The notes: generated from the letters alone by a model not told the origin. Positions 25,538-33,509 are shown, numbered from the stretch's first letter. The stretch: DNA of 37,559 nt from Candidatus Parepulonipiscium sp. PG-Nuni2H_MBin01 (GCA_001994995.1 MDJM01000039.1:1-37559); one strand, 5' to 3'. A program made the numbers and translations.

Positions 25538-26179
25538 ATGTATGAAGCATTAGACAACTTTCCACTAAGGAAAATCAACTTTGTAAAAACGAGGACAACT
25601 ATACTTAAAGCAGTTAGCTATCTGCTAAAAGAGAAAAACTTTGCAGACATCACCGTAGATGAAATCTGCCAAAGGGCTCAAATTTCTAGAGGTACGTTCT
25701 TTAACTACTTCTCTACTAAAGAACATGTTTTCCATTACTATTTAAGAATTTTTACAGTTAAAATTGCATTGCGAATTGAGCAATGGGATGATGAGATGAC
25801 TTTTGAAAATAAAGTAAAACAAATCTACGATTGGTTTAATGAGCAAGAGGAATATTCTAAATTTGTGGATAGTTATATAAGTTTCTTATTAAATGTAGGA
25901 GAAAATCAAAATGAAATGAAACTTACTGATGCTGAATTCGTTTATTTCTTCAAAGATATTAAAGAAGAAGATTATACAAAATATAATGCATTAACTATTC
26001 AAAAGATATTTGAAGATATAGCACAAACTGCTAAAAACAAAGGAGAAATTAAATTAGAGGTGGAACAGGAAGAGCTGGGCAATTTGTTATCGGGTGTATT
26101 AGTTGCAAGTTATCTAACAGACCATTTACAAGCAGATAAAAACCACTTAGCAATTTTCAGTAAAATTTGGAACAATTAA
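25538..26179 (+). CDS. TetR/AcrR family transcriptional regulator
   Basis: 213-residue one-component regulator. The N-terminal helix-turn-helix is clear: ITVDEICQRAQISRGTFFNYFSTKEHVFHYY (about residues 38-68). The C-terminal ligand domain is not assignable to a subfamily. ATG behind AAAAGGAGAAAT. It is flanked by an upstream repeat region and a downstream terminator, so it is monocistronic and probably autoregulated through the palindrome at 25412. The divergent carboxypeptidase gene is the only obvious additional target. Confidence 0.92.
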   Translation: MYEALDNFPLRKINFVKTRTTILKAVSYLLKEKNFADITVDEICQRAQISRGTFFNYFSTKEHVFHYYLRIFTVKIALRIEQWDDEMTFENKVKQIYDWFNEQEEYSKFVDSYISFLLNVGENQNEMKLTDAEFVYFFKDIKEEDYTKYNALTIQKIFEDIAQTAKNKGEIKLEVEQEELGNLLSGVLVASYLTDHLQADKNHLAIFSKIWNN

Positions 26180-26185
26180 TACAAG

Positions 26186-26218
26186 GAGTGCTTCTCGACG
26201 AGAGGTGCTCTATTTTTT
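26186..26218 (+). terminator. Terminator after tetR
   Basis: GAGTGCTTCTC (26186-26196) pairs with GAGAGGTGCTC (26200-26210), three wobble pairs, followed by TATTTTTT. Confidence 0.8.
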
Positions 26219-26347
26219 GTTATAAGGTTCTAACATATAAGTAAATTAAAAATAAAGCTAGGTATAACTTCAACTACATTTGTTTACAAGGTTATTACAA
26301 TATGTTAATATAATAGTAGAGAACATGACGAAAGGGGGAACGATGCC

Positions 26348-26485
26348 ATGAGATGCCCGATTTGTAAAAGTATAGAACATTTATGCGAGGAAGTTAACTT
26401 AGAATACGGTGAAGTAATAGGCTACCATTGTACCGCATGTGGATTCGATAGTGAAGAAGTTATTACTGTTGATGAAATAGATTAA
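26348..26485 (+). CDS. 45-residue zinc-ribbon protein
   Basis: ATG at 26348 opens a 45-codon frame ending TAA at 26485. The product has two Cys pairs, MRCPICKS (Cys3, 6) and HCTACGFDS (Cys28, 31), separated by 21 residues: a classic rubredoxin-knuckle zinc ribbon, with an acidic C-terminus (EEVITVDEID). GGGGGA lies 8 nt before the ATG, and a TATAAT-like -10 at about 26306. An ATG at 26343 gives only Met-Pro-stop and overlaps the real start in ATGA. Function unknown; similar tiny ribbons often contact RNA polymerase, ribosomes or DNA, but nothing here decides this. Confidence 0.75.
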   Translation: MRCPICKSIEHLCEEVNLEYGEVIGYHCTACGFDSEEVITVDEID

Positions 26486-26750
26486 TCGTACATATGTTAA
26501 TTAATTATAACATGTGAGCGTACATATATATGAATATAGTTGAACGTTTATAAGTATATCTCTTGGGGGATATACTTGTTTTTTTTGCGTACAGACTAGT
26601 ATATATGGGAAATATTTGTATATACATATGAATAGGCTTTGTATAACTTGTAAAAAATGGGCTATGGAGAATTTTTCTCTAATACCTGTTTTTTTATACT
26701 AAACTATGATAGACTATACAGAGACCATATAGAAATTGAGGTGAAGGAGC
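26486..26750 (+). other. Intergenic region before the deacetylase
   Basis: Holds the terminator at 26552-26586, then about 160 bp of AT-rich sequence. TATGAT near 26705 may be the -10 for the deacetylase, but no convincing -35 was found. A CGTACATATATAT-like motif recurs around 26488, 26519 and 26588; I cannot assign it. Confidence 0.4.
26552..26586 (+). terminator. Terminator after the zinc-ribbon gene
   Basis: AAGTATATC (26552-26560) and GATATACTT (26569-26577), then G and eight T. Confidence 0.85.
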
Positions 26751-27815
26751 TTGAAGAGAAATAACATTTTGTACGTGTTAGTGTTTTTTACATTAATGTG
26801 TAGCACTATTTTTGCAACACCTATTAAACATGAAATTGCTCTAGAATATGGACTTTACAACAGCGAACAAATTATAGATATTGAACTCGCAATAGAAGAA
26901 AAAATTACAGACGCTGAACTCGCAATAGAAGAATCTATACCACAATACATTACTAATGAACTCGTAAATTCCAAAAGCGAATTTGAAGTTTTTGCTTCTT
27001 ACGATTTATACCAAAGAAAACAAACATTATTAGGAATAATAGATGAGTTAGAAATTGAAGTAGAACAGCAGATTATTGAAATAGAACAAAATGTAATAGA
27101 AGAAGGGCTCCAGGCTACGGACGAGCCGGAATTAAGTAGTGAAGAGAAGGCAGTTGTGCCACCACCAGCTGAACCAACTGGAAAATATGCATACTTAACA
27201 TTTGATGATGGACCTAGTGACAATACTATATTAATATTAGATTGTTTGAAAGACTATGATATTAAAGCGACGTTTTTCGTTTTACATGTGCCAGGTAGAG
27301 AAGATGTGTATAGGAGAATTGTAAATGAAGGTCATACAATCGCACTACACTCAAGTACACATGAATATTCAGAAATATATCAAACAGTAGATACTTATTT
27401 AGCGGACATTAAGAATTTAGAAAATGTTATCGTTGAAAACACAGGGGTTACGCCAGTGATACTAAGATTTCCAGGTGGTTCTAACAATACAGTAAGTCAC
27501 CAATATGGCGGTAGTGATATTATGCCAAATATTATTGAGGCAACTAATGCAGCAGGGTATATATATTTTGACTGGAATGTTGATTCACAAGATGCGTCTA
27601 AGATTACACAAGAGAAAGATATAATAGTAGATGCAGTTCTTAGCCAATCAGCTAATAAAACACAGCCAGTGATTCTAATGCATGATTCTAAATTTAAAAC
27701 TACCACTCCAGAAGCGTTGCCAGAAATTATAGAAGGGTTAACACAGTTAGGATTTTCGTTTGAGAAAATAACTGCTGAAACGCCAGTGGTACAATTTAGC
27801 TTGAAAAAGGAATGA
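26751..27815 (+). CDS. Secreted polysaccharide deacetylase (NodB/CE4)
   Basis: 354-residue exported enzyme predicted to remove N-acetyl groups from peptidoglycan or chitin-like polymers. Start is TTG at 26751, seven bases after GAGGTG. A signal peptide runs to about residue 22 (FTLMCSTIFA). Residues 35-125 are an acidic helical stalk with repeats DIELAIEE and DAELAIEE, then a PPPAEP linker. The CE4 domain carries TFDDGPS (Asp152, Asp153), the metal pair HSSTH (200, 204), RFPGGSNN, DWNVDSQDA and LMHDS, so all five motifs are present. The enzyme should be active, resembling PgdA-type proteins that protect against lysozyme. Confidence 0.92.
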   Translation: MKRNNILYVLVFFTLMCSTIFATPIKHEIALEYGLYNSEQIIDIELAIEEKITDAELAIEESIPQYITNELVNSKSEFEVFASYDLYQRKQTLLGIIDELEIEVEQQIIEIEQNVIEEGLQATDEPELSSEEKAVVPPPAEPTGKYAYLTFDDGPSDNTILILDCLKDYDIKATFFVLHVPGREDVYRRIVNEGHTIALHSSTHEYSEIYQTVDTYLADIKNLENVIVENTGVTPVILRFPGGSNNTVSHQYGGSDIMPNIIEATNAAGYIYFDWNVDSQDASKITQEKDIIVDAVLSQSANKTQPVILMHDSKFKTTTPEALPEIIEGLTQLGFSFEKITAETPVVQFSLKKE

Positions 27816-27942
27816 TAGCTCGTCTCACTTAAAAATAGAGAATCCTATAAGTAGATACTACTGGAAATAATAGCCTAATAGTATAAAATATCATATATTA
27901 ACAAAAACTAGCCTTACTAACTATAATAAAGAGGTGATTAGT

Positions 27943-28134
27943 ATGCAAAGTTACCACTGTAGAAGTTGTGGGTATGATATGACAGGGACAGAAAGATTAT
28001 CTAATAGTACTGAAACGATTGGATTTGTTCCGTATACAGGGTTTGACCAGGAAGTGTTCCCAATGTCATTAATGGCAACATCGGAGAATACAATTACGTG
28101 TCCTAACTGCGGACAGGTGGGGCATTGGGTATAA
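27943..28134 (+). CDS. 63-residue zinc-ribbon protein
   Basis: Starts at the ATG at 27943, six bases after GAGGTG; a GTG nine bases earlier overlaps that site and is not used. Cys pairs CRSCGYDMTGTE (near 6 and 9) and CPNCGQVGHW (near the C-terminus) form a likely zinc ribbon, with 40 residues between them containing FVPYTGFDQEVFP. No family recognised. It lies between the deacetylase and the DUF3881-type gene, with its own terminator. Confidence 0.75.
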   Translation: MQSYHCRSCGYDMTGTERLSNSTETIGFVPYTGFDQEVFPMSLMATSENTITCPNCGQVGHWV

Positions 28135-28137
28135 GAG

Positions 28138-28164
28138 AAAGGGCAAAAATTGCCCTTTTTTTTT
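28138..28164 (+). terminator. Terminator after the 63-residue ribbon gene
   Basis: AAAGGGCAA and TTGCCCTTT with a 3-nt loop, then nine T. Confidence 0.88.
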
Positions 28165-28206
28165 GTAAAAAAGATGCATGATTTATGTAAAAATGATATA
28201 ATGGAG

Positions 28207-28264
28207 TAAGTTGTTAGCTTGTCTTATAGTCCAATAGAATTAGGCAAAAACTTGCCTTTTTTTA
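28207..28264 (+). ncRNA. Candidate small RNA with own promoter and terminator
   Basis: An extended -10, TGATATAAT (28192-28200), is followed 45-65 bp later by a terminator: AGGCAA (28242-28247), loop AAAC, TTGCCT (28252-28257), T run. No reading frame of note lies between. The -35 region is poor. The stretch after this terminator (GCAAAAAAAGATGCAT) copies the one after the preceding terminator (GTAAAAAAGATGCAT), so the unit could instead be a duplicated terminator region. Confidence 0.35.
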
Positions 28265-28344
28265 TGCAAAAAAAGATGCATAAATTAAATTAAGATGGTA
28301 TACTTAGGCATATAATATATTAGATGGGAGATGATCCGTATCTA

Positions 28345-28449
28345 ATGAACAAAAGAGAAAATGCAATACTTCTTCCGAGGAAATACGGAAGTTCTAAGAA
28401 AGTTTATAAAAAGGAGGAAGCTACTAGGCAGAAGAGCCCTTATTTTTAG
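28345..28449 (+). CDS. Possible 34-residue peptide overlapping the DUF3881 upstream region
   Basis: ATG at 28345 opens a frame of 34 basic residues (MNKRENAILLPRKYG..., ending SPYF) to TAG at 28447-28449, 13 bp before the preferred DUF3881 start. The ribosome site is weak (GGGAG, too far upstream). It could be a leader peptide for translational coupling, or chance. Confidence 0.25.
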   Translation: MNKRENAILLPRKYGSSKKVYKKEEATRQKSPYF

Positions 28450-28462
28450 TAGCAGACTTTGG

Positions 28463-29338
28463 ATGGAGATACCAATTAATGCAATAGGTTTTTCTGATAT
28501 AACAGAACAAGAACATTTAAACAAATTAGTAGAATCAATAATGCAAAGTCCAACACACCAAAATATTGCACGAGATAGGAACAAAATACAAATAGCTGAA
28601 TATAGAAAAAAAGTTGCGCCGCATACTTATGTGATGGTTAGGGTAAGTGTAGAAGATGACATAAGAAGTACTAGAGTTAATGTTGAAGAATGTGAGGCTT
28701 ATGTTGAGGCTACACTGGAAGCGGAGTTTGAAGAGATTGAGGTTGAATGTGTAGATGATACGTTGTATTATGTAATATGCGAGGAAAAAAACACAGCAAT
28801 GCAGATAATCTTTTGGATGCAAAATTTAGTAGAGTATCTTAATGCAACTGATAAGGGTAGACCGATAATAGGCGCTAGCATTTTGGGGATTGCGCTTGAG
28901 GGGACCATTATATTACCTATTTTAAAAGATGAAGAAGAGCTAGAATTTGAGATTTATGAGAGAGATAAGCTACGTGAGATTGTAGATAGAATAAAAGAGG
29001 GTGACGAAGAGGCACAGGCACAGTTAGAAGAGGAAGAAAAAGAATTAGATGAGCAACTAATGGAGAGACTTAAAGAAGAAGATTTCTTAAGTATAATGAG
29101 CGGATACTTTATTCCACTTACTTATGATGAATCCATGTATGCTATACTAGGTGATATTACTGATATTAAAGAGAGAAAAAATCAGGATACGGGCGAGGAG
29201 ATGTACGTATTTAACTTAGACATAAATAGCATGAACTTAGAAGTGGTCATCAACAAAAAGACTTTAATTGGCATGCCAACAGTAGGTATGAGATTTTTGG
29301 GAAGTTGTTGGTTACAAGGCCAGATACTTATGGGTTAA
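28463..29338 (+). CDS. DUF3881-like protein
   Basis: 291 residues from the ATG at 28463. The opening MEIPINAIGFSDI resembles the M...LRAIGFSKI start of DUF3881 proteins, a family largely restricted to Clostridia and of unknown function. Other family-like parts are VSVEDDIRSTRVNVEECEAYVEA and GASILGIALEGTIILPIL. The C-terminal third has an acidic coiled segment (about 200-235, rich in E) and ends in a small beta domain. The frame is open 34 codons upstream to an ATG at 28361; that stretch is basic, lacks family resemblance and contains AAAGGAGG only as Lys/Arg codons, so I prefer the shorter form. No SD is obvious for either start. Confidence 0.7.
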   Translation: MEIPINAIGFSDITEQEHLNKLVESIMQSPTHQNIARDRNKIQIAEYRKKVAPHTYVMVRVSVEDDIRSTRVNVEECEAYVEATLEAEFEEIEVECVDDTLYYVICEEKNTAMQIIFWMQNLVEYLNATDKGRPIIGASILGIALEGTIILPILKDEEELEFEIYERDKLREIVDRIKEGDEEAQAQLEEEEKELDEQLMERLKEEDFLSIMSGYFIPLTYDESMYAILGDITDIKERKNQDTGEEMYVFNLDINSMNLEVVINKKTLIGMPTVGMRFLGSCWLQGQILMG

Positions 29339-29343
29339 TTTAT

Positions 29344-29368
29344 GAGGCGATTATGCCTCTTTTTTTTT
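29344..29368 (+). terminator. Terminator after the DUF3881-like gene
   Basis: GAGGC (29344-29348), loop GATTAT, GCCTC (29355-29359), nine T. Confidence 0.85.
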
Positions 29369-29465
29369 AGATAAATAGTACAGTGGTTAATATAGTTAAA
29401 ATTTTGACAGTAAAAATAGAAATTTTATGATAAATATAAAAACTGTATTAAAACACATTTATATA

Positions 29466-29497
29466 TTGACTTTTAGAGTTAGTAGTGATAAACTAAC
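29466..29497 (+). promoter_or_regulatory. Promoter and overlapping operator of the iron ABC operon
   Basis: TTGACT (29466-29471), 17-bp spacer, TAAACT (29489-29494). The inverted repeat GTTAGT-N8-ACTAAC (29478-29497) covers the -10, followed by CCTAA: reminiscent of DtxR/IdeR-type iron boxes. A second, wider repeat AAATGATAA (29500-29508) and TTATCATTT (29539-29547) contains Fur-like halves. Iron control is inference from the genes downstream. Confidence 0.55.
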
Positions 29498-29588
29498 CTA
29501 AATGATAAACATAGGCATCTGGTCATATTTGTTTAGGATTATCATTTATATGTAAATCTAAAAGGCGCTGTTAACTTAATATGAACTT

Positions 29589-29642
29589 GAGAAGTTTTGC
29601 GGAGGCTTAAGTAACGATTGTCCGAATCTTAAGAAACTTTTC
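29589..29642 (+). ncRNA. Structured 5' leader, possible pseudoknot
   Basis: Outer stem GAGAAGTTT (29589-29597) with AAACTTTTC (29634-29642), one wobble. Directly inside, CTTAAG (29606-29611) pairs with CTTAAG (29628-29633). CGGA (29600-29603), left in the 5' bulge, can pair with TCCG (29621-29624) in the hairpin loop. It lies 47 nt before the binding-protein ATG. It matches no riboswitch class I can recall. Confidence 0.4.
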
Positions 29643-29689
29643 ATACTTTAACTTAACACGACTAACTAAAATATTTGGAGGGAATTGAA

Positions 29690-30673
29690 ATGAAATTAAG
29701 AAAATTTGTATCGTTTGGTTTAGCAAGTGTATTATCTCTATCTCTATCAGGGTTTGTCTACGCATCTGAAACAATTACTGTAGAAGGTTATGATGCTGAT
29801 AAAAACATTATTGACATTGAAGTACCATATGCGCCAGAAACAATTATTACGCTTGACTATGTGGCTCTTGATTTAATTTATGCATTAGGCGAGCTTGATA
29901 AAGTTGTAGGTGCAGCAATGAGTTCAGCACCATCTTATTTAGCAGAGGTTTTAGAGGATACACAGATTGTTAATTTAGGTGGATTAAAAGAGTATGACCT
30001 TGAAGAAATGATGTCACTTCAACCAGATATTATATTTTCTAGCGGCCGCACAATTAGTGCATATGACATGCTTACTATGATTGCACCAACTATTGCATCA
30101 TCTTTAGATTATACAAATTATTATGATAGCTTTAAAGAAATCACGGTTAGAAATGCATCTATTTTAGGATATGCAGATGCAGTTGATGAGACTCTTGCTG
30201 AATATGACGCTAGAGTTGAAGCGCTACAAGAAGCTGCTGAAGGAAAGACTATGATTTTAGGATTAACAACTAATGGTGGATTTTCTACACTAGGCAATGA
30301 ATCGCGTGCTTCAATACTTGGTACAACAATTGGTTTTGAGAACTTGGCTATTGATGTAGATGCAACTCATGGAAACGCTTCATCTTATGAGTTATTAGTA
30401 GAGCTTGATCCAGACTATATATTTGTTATTGATAGAGATACTGCTACAAATGCAGAAGGAGCTTCTCCTGCGCAGCAGTTGTTAGATAACGAATTAGTTC
30501 ATATGACTCAAGCTTGGCAAAACGATAATATTATTTACTTAGATCCTTCAGTATGGTACTTAGCTGAGGGTGGATTATATGCAATGGACATAATGCTTGC
30601 AGATATCGAAAGTGCATTTCCAGAGTTAATTAAAGAAACAGAACAATTAGAAGAAGTATTAGACGAAGAGTAA
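29690..30673 (+). CDS. Iron-siderophore ABC transporter substrate-binding protein (FatB/YclQ-like)
   Basis: 327-residue binding protein of the helical-backbone (TroA/FhuD-like) class, for ferric-siderophore capture outside the membrane. The signal region RKFVSFGLASVLSLSLSGFVYASE has Phe where a lipobox would have Cys (LSGF), so processing by signal peptidase I after VYA is predicted rather than lipidation. Family segments include PETIITLDYVALDLIYALGELDKVVG, LQPDIIFSSGR, and a C-terminal YLDPSVWYLAEGG. Start at the ATG at 29690 behind TTGGAGGG. First gene of the four-gene operon, separated from the permeases by a strong hairpin. The resemblance is to YclQ/FatB/CeuE; the particular siderophore cannot be told. 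Confidence 0.88.
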   Translation: MKLRKFVSFGLASVLSLSLSGFVYASETITVEGYDADKNIIDIEVPYAPETIITLDYVALDLIYALGELDKVVGAAMSSAPSYLAEVLEDTQIVNLGGLKEYDLEEMMSLQPDIIFSSGRTISAYDMLTMIAPTIASSLDYTNYYDSFKEITVRNASILGYADAVDETLAEYDARVEALQEAAEGKTMILGLTTNGGFSTLGNESRASILGTTIGFENLAIDVDATHGNASSYELLVELDPDYIFVIDRDTATNAEGASPAQQLLDNELVHMTQAWQNDNIIYLDPSVWYLAEGGLYAMDIMLADIESAFPELIKETEQLEEVLDEE

Positions 30674-30679
30674 AAACAA

Positions 30680-30713
30680 GATAGCGCTCCCTTATAACTT
30701 AGGGAGCGTTATC
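30680..30713 (+). other. Strong intercistronic hairpin between binding protein and permease genes
   Basis: GATAGCGCTCCCT (30680-30692) pairs with AGGGAGCGTTATC (30701-30713), 13 bp with one wobble, loop of 8. There is no T run after it, so it is better read as an mRNA-stabilising or attenuating element that lets the binding protein be made in excess. Confidence 0.75.
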
Positions 30714-30734
30714 TGTACCAAGAAAGGAGTGGCG

Positions 30735-31721
30735 ATGATACGTAAGTATAGATTAGCAATAATTTTAGCAGTTATATTATTTGTGCTATCATTTTTATCA
30801 CTATTTGTAGGAGTGTTAGATATAACACCAATATTAAAAGGGGATTTTGAAGCATTTGAAATAGTACTTATTTCACGGTTACCGAGATTGATGGCAATTA
30901 TATGTACAGGCGTGGGAATGAGTATAGCAGGGTTAATAATGCAGCAGTTATGTATGAATAAATTTGTTTCGCCAACAACAGGAGCGACTATAGCATCAGC
31001 GCAGCTAGGTCGGTTACTAGCTATGCTAGTATTTACTGGAACTACCCTAGCGCAACAAACTTTAATGTCATTTGCCTTTGCGCTACTTGGAACATGGATT
31101 TTCGTTTGGCTAATACAAACGATTAAATTTAAAGACGTAATTATGGTGCCATTAATTGGGATTATGTTTAGCAATGTAATAGGCGGGGTTACAAGTTATT
31201 TTGCTTATAAATACAATATGACACAAGCTTTAAGCGCAATATTAGTAGGGGACTTTTCATTAATAATTAGAGGGCGTTATGAAATTGTATATTTAATAGT
31301 ACCATTAGTAATAATAGCTTACATCTACGCTAACCATTTTAACATTGTAGGAATGGGAGAAAACTTTGCCAAAAATTTAGGAGTTAATTATAACCGTATG
31401 ATGTTTTTTGGATTATCAATAGCGGCATTAATAACTGCTAGTATCGTGGTAATAGTAGGGACAATATCTTACATAGGACTTATTGTGCCAAATATCGTAT
31501 CGATGTTTAGAGGAGATAAAATACAGGGCAGCTTAGTTGAAGTAGGATTAGTGGGTGCAATATTTGTGCTTATTTGCGACGTAATTGGCAGATTAATAAT
31601 TTTCCCATATGAATTGCCAATAGATTTAGTTGCTGGAGTAATAGGAAGTATTTTATTCTTAGGTATAATGTATAGGAGACTAAGAGTGCCTAAGCCAAAA
31701 ATAAGAGTTGAAGGGAGATAA
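30735..31721 (+). CDS. Iron-siderophore ABC permease, first subunit (FatD/YclN-like)
   Basis: 328-residue FecCD/BtuC-type permease with about nine or ten helices. Typical segments are SRLPRLMAIICTGVGMSIAGLIMQQLCMN with FVSPTTGATIASAQLG near the N-terminus, and the ATPase-coupling GTISYIGLIVPNIVSMFRGD. The ATG at 30735 is behind AAAGGAG; a GTG two codons earlier is inside that site. It pairs with the next permease as a heterodimer, 2 bp apart. Confidence 0.9.
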   Translation: MIRKYRLAIILAVILFVLSFLSLFVGVLDITPILKGDFEAFEIVLISRLPRLMAIICTGVGMSIAGLIMQQLCMNKFVSPTTGATIASAQLGRLLAMLVFTGTTLAQQTLMSFAFALLGTWIFVWLIQTIKFKDVIMVPLIGIMFSNVIGGVTSYFAYKYNMTQALSAILVGDFSLIIRGRYEIVYLIVPLVIIAYIYANHFNIVGMGENFAKNLGVNYNRMMFFGLSIAALITASIVVIVGTISYIGLIVPNIVSMFRGDKIQGSLVEVGLVGAIFVLICDVIGRLIIFPYELPIDLVAGVIGSILFLGIMYRRLRVPKPKIRVEGR

Positions 31722-31723
31722 TT

Positions 31724-32686
31724 ATGGTAGCGAAAAGAAAAAATCGAATTAGTATGTTACTGCTAATACTTTGTTCAATAGGATTAGTATTTACGTATTT
31801 AACAATTAATGTAGACCCTAGATTTTATGACTTTGCTATGATGTTAAGAAGGCCTAAAATGATAGGAATGATATTAGCAGCGTTTTGCATAGGAACTGCT
31901 AGTATTGCGTTTCAATCGGTTATTAATAATTATATAGTAACACCATGCTTGCTAGGTATGAATTCGCTTTACATTTTAACTAATACAGTAGTTGCTTTTA
32001 CTTTAGGAACTTACCACCCAATGTTTATGAATGCCAATGTTTCATTTATAACTAACGTAGTAATAATGTCTGTAGCAGCCACTATTATTTATGGGTTTAT
32101 GTTTAGGGTAACAAACTATAACGTATTATATGTATTACTATCTGGCACAGTTATGGCTACGTTATTTGGGAGCATCTCAAGTTCGCTTATGAGAATGATT
32201 GACCCTAACGAGTATTTGACATTACAAGCGAATTTAATTGCGGGATTTAACAATGTTAATTCTGACATTATTGTAATGGCTGTAGCTATGATTGTTGCTA
32301 CAATAGTTTTGTTTTATCGCGACATTAAACTACTTGATGTAATTACGCTTGGTAAAAACCAGGCAATAAACTTAGGAGTGGATTACGATAAAACTATTTC
32401 GAGAATTTTATTAGCTGTAGCGATATTTATATCTATAGCAACAGCATTAGTGGGGCCAATTTCATTTTTAGGACTTATATTAGCTAACGTTGCTAGACAA
32501 ATGTTTTTAACGTTTAAACATAGTTACTTAATGATGGGGTCATTTTTAGTTGGAGTAGTTATTTTATTATTTGGCCAGACGTTAATAGAGCATGTATTTA
32601 ACTTTAGTACTGTTATTTCAGTATTTATTAACCTTTTTGGTGGTGGATACTTTTTATATTTAATTGTAAAAAATAAAGGAGCGTAG
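31724..32686 (+). CDS. Iron-siderophore ABC permease, second subunit (FatC/YclO-like)
   Basis: 320-residue FecCD-type permease. RRPKMIGMILAAFCIGTASIAFQSVINN corresponds to the RxPR...G...Q core of helix 2-3, NYIVTPCLLGMNSLY to the following turn, and GPISFLGLILANVARQMF to the coupling helix. ATG behind GGGAGATAATT. It ends 3 bp before the ATPase start, so the proteins are made together. Confidence 0.9.
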   Translation: MVAKRKNRISMLLLILCSIGLVFTYLTINVDPRFYDFAMMLRRPKMIGMILAAFCIGTASIAFQSVINNYIVTPCLLGMNSLYILTNTVVAFTLGTYHPMFMNANVSFITNVVIMSVAATIIYGFMFRVTNYNVLYVLLSGTVMATLFGSISSSLMRMIDPNEYLTLQANLIAGFNNVNSDIIVMAVAMIVATIVLFYRDIKLLDVITLGKNQAINLGVDYDKTISRILLAVAIFISIATALVGPISFLGLILANVARQMFLTFKHSYLMMGSFLVGVVILLFGQTLIEHVFNFSTVISVFINLFGGGYFLYLIVKNKGA

Positions 32687-32689
32687 GAT

Positions 32690-33442
32690 ATGGTAATACG
32701 CAATTTAACAAAAGCTTATGGCGATAAAGTTGTAGTGAACAATGTTTCTTTCGAAATTCCTCAAGGTAAAGTTATTTCCTTAATTGGCCCAAATGGCGCT
32801 GGTAAGTCTACTGTACTAAATATGGTTACAAGACTTACACCTAGAGATAGCGGGGAAATCGAATTTTTTGGTAAAGATATTAAAGATTGGAAGAGTAAGG
32901 AGCTATCTAAAAAGCTAGCTATTTTAACCCAAATAAATCATATTCAAATGAAGCTTACTGTAAAAGAACTAGTTGGATTTGGCAGATTTCCTTATAGCGG
33001 CAGCAGATTAACTGAGCATGACCATAAAAAAGTGGCTGAAGCAATTAAGTATATGGAGCTTGATGAATTTGAAGATAGATTTATTGACCAGCTATCTGGT
33101 GGGCAGCGACAACGTGCGTATATTGCCATGGTTATTGCACAAGATACGGATTATGTGTTTTTAGATGAGCCGACTAATAATTTAGATATTTATCATGCAT
33201 CTAATATGATGCAGATTGCGCGTAGGCTATGTGATGAACTGGGTAAAACTGTAGTTTTAGTTTTGCATGAAATTAACTTTGCTTCTACATATTCAGATTA
33301 TATTGGTGCGTTTAAAGACGGTTACCTTAGAATTTTTGGTACTGTAGAAGAAGTTATGACACAAGAAGTTTTAAAGGATTTATATAACGTGGACTTTGAA
33401 ATAATGGAGATTAACGGAAAACCCATTTCTATTCATTACTAA
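32690..33442 (+). CDS. Iron-siderophore ABC transporter ATPase (YclP-like)
   Basis: 250-residue ATP-binding subunit that powers the two permeases. Walker A GPNGAGKST (33-41), Q-loop LTQINHIQ, signature LSGGQRQRAYIAM, Walker B YVFLDEPTNNLD and the switch His in VLVLHEIN are all intact. Last gene of the operon, followed by a terminator. Confidence 0.95.
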   Translation: MVIRNLTKAYGDKVVVNNVSFEIPQGKVISLIGPNGAGKSTVLNMVTRLTPRDSGEIEFFGKDIKDWKSKELSKKLAILTQINHIQMKLTVKELVGFGRFPYSGSRLTEHDHKKVAEAIKYMELDEFEDRFIDQLSGGQRQRAYIAMVIAQDTDYVFLDEPTNNLDIYHASNMMQIARRLCDELGKTVVLVLHEINFASTYSDYIGAFKDGYLRIFGTVEEVMTQEVLKDLYNVDFEIMEINGKPISIHY

Positions 33443-33461
33443 CTTTTTGTTTGAAATACAA

Positions 33462-33491
33462 ATAGGCTACCTGCTAAATCTGGTAGCCTAT
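33462..33491 (+). terminator. Terminator of the iron ABC operon
   Basis: ATAGGCTACC (33462-33471) pairs perfectly with GGTAGCCTAT (33482-33491), 10-nt loop. The tail (AGTCTTTATTTT) is T-rich but interrupted. It faces the hsdM remnant. Confidence 0.75.
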
Positions 33492-33509
33492 AGTCTTTAT
33501 TTTCTAAAT

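Noticed and set aside
27898..27927. TTAACA-N18-TATAAT promoter for the 63-residue ribbon gene
   Set aside because: The implied start would fall inside the ribosome binding site at 27931, so a functional transcript would lack a usable SD.
29500..29689. Cobalamin riboswitch upstream of the BtuF/FatB-like gene
   Set aside because: The conserved B12-box and GCCACTG-type segments are absent, and the binding protein resembles siderophore binders.
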